Positions 6,106 through 10,106 of a stretch of 10,106 nt of DNA are shown piece by piece; the first letter of the stretch is position 1; each line of letters opens with the position of its first letter. The notes beneath the pieces are model-generated. The model saw nothing but the letters and a program-made list of their open reading frames with translations. It was not told where the DNA came from and ran no database searches. The position numbers and the translations under genes were made by a program. The stretch spans positions 1 to 10,106 of the forward strand of contig DAOVLC010000021.1 in NCBI GenBank assembly GCA_030631455.1, read 5' to 3'. The stretch comes from Candidatus Zixiibacteriota bacterium. GTDB lineage: Bacteria; Zixibacteria; MSB-5A5; JAABVY01; JAHJOQ01.

Positions 6106-8277
6106 TTATCTTCTCGTGATCAGATAAGAACGGCCGTCAAACTGAGACATAGTCAGATATAGACCTACTGAGAGTTCTAATGCAGTGGTGTTTATCACCT
6201 CATTGCTGAACAGCTCGGTCATTTGCACCCTTGCAGACTTGAATCCGAGCTTTCTCAAGTCGATTTTCACAGACGTTCGTGTAGAGCCTGCCTGCCCCTC
6301 CTTGAAGGGAAGCTGTGGAGTCGAGTTCAGGAGACATAAGAGGATATTCTTCTCCCCTTTTCGAACGATTGCCCTGATGTTTGGGTTCGATGTTTCGACA
6401 TAGCGGTCCAACTTGCATTCCTTGAGAATCTGCTCCAGAAACTCCATCTTGTGGTGATTCAATTCAGTGCAGAGATCGAAGGAGATCAGAATTATCTTGC
6501 CCTGGTATCTGTGAAATAGGAGAGCAACCGTTTTTCTACCGGCAGTAGCCAGTCTTCTTGTAAGTTTATCAGTAGTCTTAAGACCGCCGAAAACCACCGT
6601 GGTAAACTCCTGCCCTTTTGCCTTGACATGCCCGAGCTTGAATTCTTTCGTTGTCTTGCATTTAAGGGCTGATGCCAACACCGTGCAACTCTGCATTGAT
6701 GTGTTGTACTGGGGTAACGTACCGACCAGGATAATGTCTTTTTTGCTCTTGGCCATCTCAATAATGAAATTCTGTTCATTCTCGTCCATCATATCCGAGA
6801 CGGGGATTATGAGTGTTTTGAACTTCTCCATGGCTGAAGGACTGCTGAGATCTGGGATGGCGTAGTCATACTTCAGCATATCCAGATCCTTGCCAAGCTT
6901 TGGCATTGTCTTCGTAGCCAGATAACGAGGAAGATTCGCCTTGTCCGCGCCATCATTGATGAGTGATTCCCAGGCATACGGTTTGTAGGTCGCAATGCCG
7001 ACGCTGTCAACCGGGTCGAACGAGCAGATATCGTTCGTCTGAGCGTTGATATTGAAAGTCTTGAGCATCTCGTACGATTCCTGAATCGTACCGTCTTCCC
7101 CCAGTGCTGACCCATACCAATGTTCGCGCTCTGCGAACATATTATACGTGAAACCTTTCAACCCTCCGGCCAATCCCACTGTGATCATATATCGTGTAGC
7201 ATCGGCACCGATCGGGTAATACTGGTTGCTTCGCTCCGGGTTGTAGCTCCAATTACCGACAGGGAGTTCCGCTAAGTACGGGAAATCCGAGATCGTCCTG
7301 AGGTATCTCACCCTGCTAAGGTTCTCGCTGGTGCTGAGATCCCAAGACAGGGAGGCGCAACTCATGCAGCCCTCCACCGGACCATGATTGCTGCTCAGAG
7401 AGGATTGAATACTATCCTTAAATGATAGAGTCCTGAAAAACATCGGTTCACATGAGAATGTCTTGTACATCTCACGCAACTCTGTTAGATAATTATCAGC
7501 CAGATACTCCTTGAATCTGAACCAGTCGAAAAAGGATGCCTTCTGCTTGTGAGCTGAACTCGAAAACTCGGCTGGCGGCTCCACACTCTGGAAGTCCTTG
7601 TACTTCGTAGAGTACACTTTATTGAGATACTTGATTTCTCCGTACTTCTCTTGAAGCCAGACCGGGTATATCTCTTTGACAACATACTCATTGTAATCCG
7701 TGAGGTGCGGGTCGAAATGTCCCCCGAAGTAGTTATCGTAGTCCAGTTCAAGCAAGAACAGAGGACCTCGCGGGTATACGTAGTTCTTGATGATCTCTGT
7801 CAGGCCGTTGAGGTAGTGCCTGACGAAATTCATATACCTCGGATTTCCTATCGACGGATAGTAGGACGCCGAAATATCGGCACGATTAGTCGAGCGAATC
7901 ATGTCGCCGTCCTTCGTTCTGGCGAATATCTCCGGGTACTTCTCGAGAAACTTCGGCAGACCGTTGAGATAAAGCTCCGAGAATAGCCATGGCCCCGGCC
8001 TCAGAATGAGCTTGAAGCCGAATTCTCTGACAAGTTCCACAAAGACTATCAGATCACGTGTGGGATCCGAATACCCTGAGAAATCGAAGTCTCGGCTGTC
8101 ATCCTCATGCAGATTCCATGGCACAACTGTCGATATTATCCTGAATCCGGCCTTTCGGATTCGTTCGAAGCAGATTGACCAATACCTTTTCTGGATCCGG
8201 AAATAGTGCATCTCAGCAGCAAAAGGGGCGTATTCCTCTTTGCCGATTACGAAATTGTTCTTACTGTATGAAACCAT
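6106..8277 (-). CDS. GH35-family glycosidase (beta-galactosidase/GlmA-like)
   Basis: 723 residues, no signal peptide, so probably cytoplasmic. The TIM barrel (about 8-400) has GH35 hallmarks: HYFRIQKRYW (24-33), AGFRIISTVVPWNLHE (43-58), FDFSGYSDPTRDL (64-76), LRPGPWLFSE (92-101) and NGLPKFL (105-111). Glu337 in AELPVGNW is the likely nucleophile. The acid/base motif, usually GGP-x4-Q-[VI]-ENEYG, reads RGP(170-172)...ELDYDNYFG (177-185), so the expected Glu is Asp181 or missing. A domain resembling the beta-galactosidase trimerisation fold (about 425-620) and a beta-rich tail (630-723) follow, an order closest to archaeal GlmA-type enzymes. The substrate could be a beta-galactoside or glucosaminide. 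ATG 8277 is forced by an in-frame TGA nine bases upstream; the nearest GGAG is 12 bases away. It has its own promoter and no sugar-uptake genes beside it. Confidence 0.85.
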   Translation of the reverse strand: MVSYSKNNFVIGKEEYAPFAAEMHYFRIQKRYWSICFERIRKAGFRIISTVVPWNLHEDDSRDFDFSGYSDPTRDLIVFVELVREFGFKLILRPGPWLFSELYLNGLPKFLEKYPEIFARTKDGDMIRSTNRADISASYYPSIGNPRYMNFVRHYLNGLTEIIKNYVYPRGPLFLLELDYDNYFGGHFDPHLTDYNEYVVKEIYPVWLQEKYGEIKYLNKVYSTKYKDFQSVEPPAEFSSSAHKQKASFFDWFRFKEYLADNYLTELREMYKTFSCEPMFFRTLSFKDSIQSSLSSNHGPVEGCMSCASLSWDLSTSENLSRVRYLRTISDFPYLAELPVGNWSYNPERSNQYYPIGADATRYMITVGLAGGLKGFTYNMFAEREHWYGSALGEDGTIQESYEMLKTFNINAQTNDICSFDPVDSVGIATYKPYAWESLINDGADKANLPRYLATKTMPKLGKDLDMLKYDYAIPDLSSPSAMEKFKTLIIPVSDMMDENEQNFIIEMAKSKKDIILVGTLPQYNTSMQSCTVLASALKCKTTKEFKLGHVKAKGQEFTTVVFGGLKTTDKLTRRLATAGRKTVALLFHRYQGKIILISFDLCTELNHHKMEFLEQILKECKLDRYVETSNPNIRAIVRKGEKNILLCLLNSTPQLPFKEGQAGSTRTSVKIDLRKLGFKSARVQMTELFSNEVINTTALELSVGLYLTMSQFDGRSYLITRR

Positions 8278-8312
8278 GGAAAAGCGTCACTCCTACATCT
8301 GAAGATTTCCGA

Positions 8313-8341
8313 AAATTAGCACAATCGCGGAGCAAAGTCAA
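8313..8341 (-). promoter_or_regulatory. Extended -10 promoter of the GH35 gene
   Basis: On the minus strand TTGACT (8336-8341), a 17-base spacer and TAATTT (8313-8318), with TG one base upstream of the -10 box (TGC-TAATTT). The likely start of transcription is near 8305-8307, leaving a leader of about 30 bases. Confidence 0.65.
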
Positions 8342-8538
8342 TAAGAAAGAGACTCTTTTTGCTAAAATGCCGCAATCTCAAATCACAACCCATTATGGCT
8401 CAATCAGATAGCCTCCAAAAAGACAGTCCTCACTCTCGAATGACACTCTGGAAACGGCACTGTCATTGTGGCGCACTACAGTCATATAGGCAGCAATCGA
8501 TCTCATTGTTATCAGCATGGTGGCGACCAGTCTAATCC

Positions 8539-9585
8539 CTATTTCAGGAGGAGCATCTTCTTAGTCTCGATGAACTCTCCCGATGTCAGCCTATAAAAGT
8601 AGATGCCGCTGGCGACTTTGTCTCCGGACGAACTTGTCCCGTCCCAGATCACCTCTTGCCACCCGGCGTCCACATCGGATTCCACAAGAGTCGCAACTTT
8701 CCTACCGAGAATGTTGTAGACCGCCAGATCGACAACCCCCCTGTCACTGAGATAGAACCGGATCGTAGTCGAAGGATTGAACGGATTCGGGTAATTCTGT
8801 GCGAGCTCATATGACTGCGGGGTAATGACATCCGCGTTTTGCTCTTCGGCGTCCCAGGGCGAACTGACGGTAACATGAACCCTGCCCGAATCATAGTCCG
8901 GCTGGAAAGAATCTCCGCTCCTTGGTGTGAACACGAAGGTACCGGCCGGAGGATAGAATACAGAGTCGATCACTATGTCAAATGCGTCAGGAACAATACG
9001 CTCGATCCCGGGATCGAGGTTGATCTTCAAATACAAATCACCGATCTTTGTCCACGAACCGAGCGGAAGGAGCGTGTCAGGAGGAGGTGTGAACCGGGCA
9101 AACAGGCCAAGAAGAAACCCATTGAAGTGTCCACTCCCAACCTCGTCTATTGCTGTCGGATCATTGGTCGTGTCAAGAACGCAGTATCTTAAGGTCAATG
9201 TCGGAATGTCAAGACCGTCATCGAATACGAATGTGTCCACCCAGATGAACGAATCTACAGATGTCTGCCAGAGACTCAGATCCTGATCGCCCAATTCAAT
9301 TATATCATTGTAAAGGCCCCACCGCCACCAGTCATCCGGCTCAAACATCTTGTAGTCAAAGCCTATCTTGAATCCCATAGATGCAGCCTTCAGGTCAGCA
9401 TCTGTCCAGGCCCACAATTCAATCGGCGGGGAAAGAGTGTCTGCGTCTGAAAGAATCGCCCAATCTTCTGTTGCAATGAATTTGACAGAATCCATCGCTC
9501 CTATAGGATCAGGATCGGCTATAGCCGGCGCAACAGAAAACATGACGACAAGGATGAACAATACTATGCTTCGAGTCAACTTCAT
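8539..9585 (-). CDS. Secreted protein with C-terminal Por-type sorting domain
   Basis: 348 residues. The signal peptide (MKLTR, hydrophobic 6-20, cleavage after Ala-Ile-Ala at 23) predicts export. Residues 24-250 are beta-rich, acidic and Trp/Asp-rich; I do not recognise the domain, though the WAWTDADLKAASMGFKIGFD stretch (58-77) recalls cohesin-like folds. The C-terminal module opens with YELAQNYPNPFNPSTTIRF (259-277) and ends with VASGIYFYRL and ETKKMLLLK, typical of T9SS type A/FlgD-Ig sorting domains that pass proteins through a type IX system to the surface. The start is ATG 9585, where GAGG lies 5 bases upstream and the signal peptide begins; the longer frame from 9672 adds 29 charged residues before the signal and is unlikely. 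The sorting module shares about 39 of 65 residues with that of the next protein. A surface or extracellular role is inferred; catalytic function is unknown. Confidence 0.85.
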   Translation of the reverse strand: MKLTRSIVLFILVVMFSVAPAIADPDPIGAMDSVKFIATEDWAILSDADTLSPPIELWAWTDADLKAASMGFKIGFDYKMFEPDDWWRWGLYNDIIELGDQDLSLWQTSVDSFIWVDTFVFDDGLDIPTLTLRYCVLDTTNDPTAIDEVGSGHFNGFLLGLFARFTPPPDTLLPLGSWTKIGDLYLKINLDPGIERIVPDAFDIVIDSVFYPPAGTFVFTPRSGDSFQPDYDSGRVHVTVSSPWDAEEQNADVITPQSYELAQNYPNPFNPSTTIRFYLSDRGVVDLAVYNILGRKVATLVESDVDAGWQEVIWDGTSSSGDKVASGIYFYRLTSGEFIETKKMLLLK

Positions 9586-9658
9586 ATAATCCTCACAAAC
9601 GTCTAACGGCTTCTTCCTTTTCTTCCGAGGCTCCCATGCAGAAGCATAGCCCCACACC

Positions 9659-9686
9659 AATGTACGAAACAAAACGCAAATGTCAA
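9659..9686 (-). promoter_or_regulatory. Candidate promoter of the sorting-domain protein gene
   Basis: Minus strand TTGACA (9681-9686), 16-base spacer, TACATT (9659-9664, four of six matches to TATAAT). The implied leader is about 65-70 bases. A second TTGACA lies 23 bases further upstream (9704-9709) without a matching -10 box. Confidence 0.45.
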
Positions 9687-9835
9687 CAGGAAAAGGAGCC
9701 CTGTGTCAAGAAATACGTCAAACATCTACATCGCAACTCATTATCATTCACAAGGATAGCGAGCATGAAATGTTCGCCAATATAGAACCCTCAAGTTACG
9801 CTGCTGCCATTATGACATGCCACCGCCATACAGGC

Positions 9836-9867
9836 AAAAAAAGACCCCCTCGCAGGACGAGGGGGTC
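9836..9867 (-). terminator. Rho-independent terminator
   Basis: On the minus strand GACCCCCTCG, loop TCCTG, CGAGGGGGTC form a 10-bp GC-rich stem directly followed by seven T (A run 9836-9842 on plus). It lies 20 bases after the stop of the partial gene at the right edge and separates it from the secreted-protein gene downstream. Confidence 0.93.
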
Positions 9868-9887
9868 GTATTCCTTAAAAAGGAGCT

Positions 9888-10106
9888 CTATTTCAGCATC
9901 AGCATCTTCTTGGTCTTGACAAAATCGCCTGCCTCAAGCTTGTAGAAATATACGCCACTTGCAGCCATATTACCTGATGCGTCCATGCCATCCCAGAGCA
10001 CATCATGCCCCCCGGCATCCATCTCGGTGCTCACGAGGGTTTTCACTCTTCGTCCGAGAATATTATATACGCTCAGATCCACAAAGCCTCTCGTTTCGAG
10101 GCTGAA
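9888..10106 (-). CDS. C-terminal end of a protein with a Por-type sorting domain (partial)
   Basis: Only the last 72 codons are in the window; the gene continues past the right edge. The visible part is almost entirely the sorting module: FSLETRGFVDLSVYNILGRR, then a D-A-G-G turn, VLWDGMDASGN, SGVYFYKL and a basic end KTKKMLMLK. It aligns without gaps to the end of the neighbouring secreted protein (about 39 of 65 identical), so both are probably cargo of the same type IX-like export route. The NYPNPFNP signature expected upstream falls outside the window. What the rest of the protein does cannot be seen. Its transcript ends at the terminator 20 bases downstream. Confidence 0.9.
   Translation of the reverse strand, partial: FSLETRGFVDLSVYNILGRRVKTLVSTEMDAGGHDVLWDGMDASGNMAASGVYFYKLEAGDFVKTKKMLMLK

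Larger units (their letters stand above)
9586..9887. other. Intergenic region: promoter and upstream terminator
   Basis: 302 bases between two minus-strand genes. It holds the candidate promoter (9659-9686) and 5' leader of the downstream secreted-protein gene, and the terminator (9836-9867) of the gene entering from the right edge. The stretch 9710-9835 shows nothing I can name. Confidence 0.6.

Noticed and set aside
8422..8464. GACAGT...ACTGTC inverted repeat followed by five T on the minus strand, downstream of the secreted-protein gene
   Set aside because: Only a 6-bp stem with a 31-base loop; too weak to call a terminator, though no better one is visible before the GH35 promoter.
9586..9672. 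29-residue N-terminal extension of the secreted sorting-domain protein
   Set aside because: It precedes a good signal peptide with its own ribosome site at 9585, and overlaps the proposed promoter.
9680..9919. Plus-strand open frame of 79 codons near the right edge
   Set aside because: It runs through the terminator hairpin and into the opposite-strand sorting-domain gene; the product is low-complexity Ser/Arg with no family resemblance.

Overview
The window looks like chromosomal DNA from a Gram-negative bacterium of the Fibrobacterota-Chlorobiota-Bacteroidota (FCB) superphylum, perhaps an uncultured lineage of the Zixibacteria kind. Three things point that way: two neighbouring proteins with a C-terminal Por-secretion/FlgD-Ig type sorting module, a short RpoD-like sigma factor without region 1.1, and a periplasmic DegP/HtrA protease. 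The phylum is an inference from gene content. No mobile element, tRNA, rRNA or CRISPR array was seen.

Left part, plus strand (16-3327): three exported or membrane proteins, probably cotranscribed at least in part. They are a DUF4097-type beta-solenoid protein with an almost exact 18-residue repeat, a protein joining a bactofilin-like segment to about five transmembrane helices, and a second beta-solenoid of the toast_rack/LiaF C-terminal type. Genes 1 and 2 are 10 bases apart; gene 3 follows after 146 bases. A strong hairpin at 3388-3415 ends this block and faces the convergent block.

Middle, minus strand (3438-5909): a DegP/DegQ-type serine protease (htrA) followed 57 bases later by an RpoD-like sigma-70 factor, read from a near-consensus promoter at 5925-5952 whose -35 box lies inside a 13-base palindrome. 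A periplasmic quality-control protease cotranscribed with a sigma factor, next to an envelope beta-solenoid block, suggests an envelope-maintenance neighbourhood. That link is inferred from position only.

Right part, minus strand (6106-10106): a leaderless (cytoplasmic) 723-residue GH35-family glycosidase with its own extended -10 promoter, in which the usual acid/base Glu motif is altered; then a secreted protein of 348 residues with a sorting module; then the 3' end of a second such protein running off the right edge, closed by a textbook rho-independent terminator.

The genes are mostly recognisable families. The least ordinary points are the regularity of the first solenoid, the paired cysteines in the second, the altered GH35 catalytic motif, the htrA-sigma operon with its palindromic promoter, and two starts with an unusually long Shine-Dalgarno gap.
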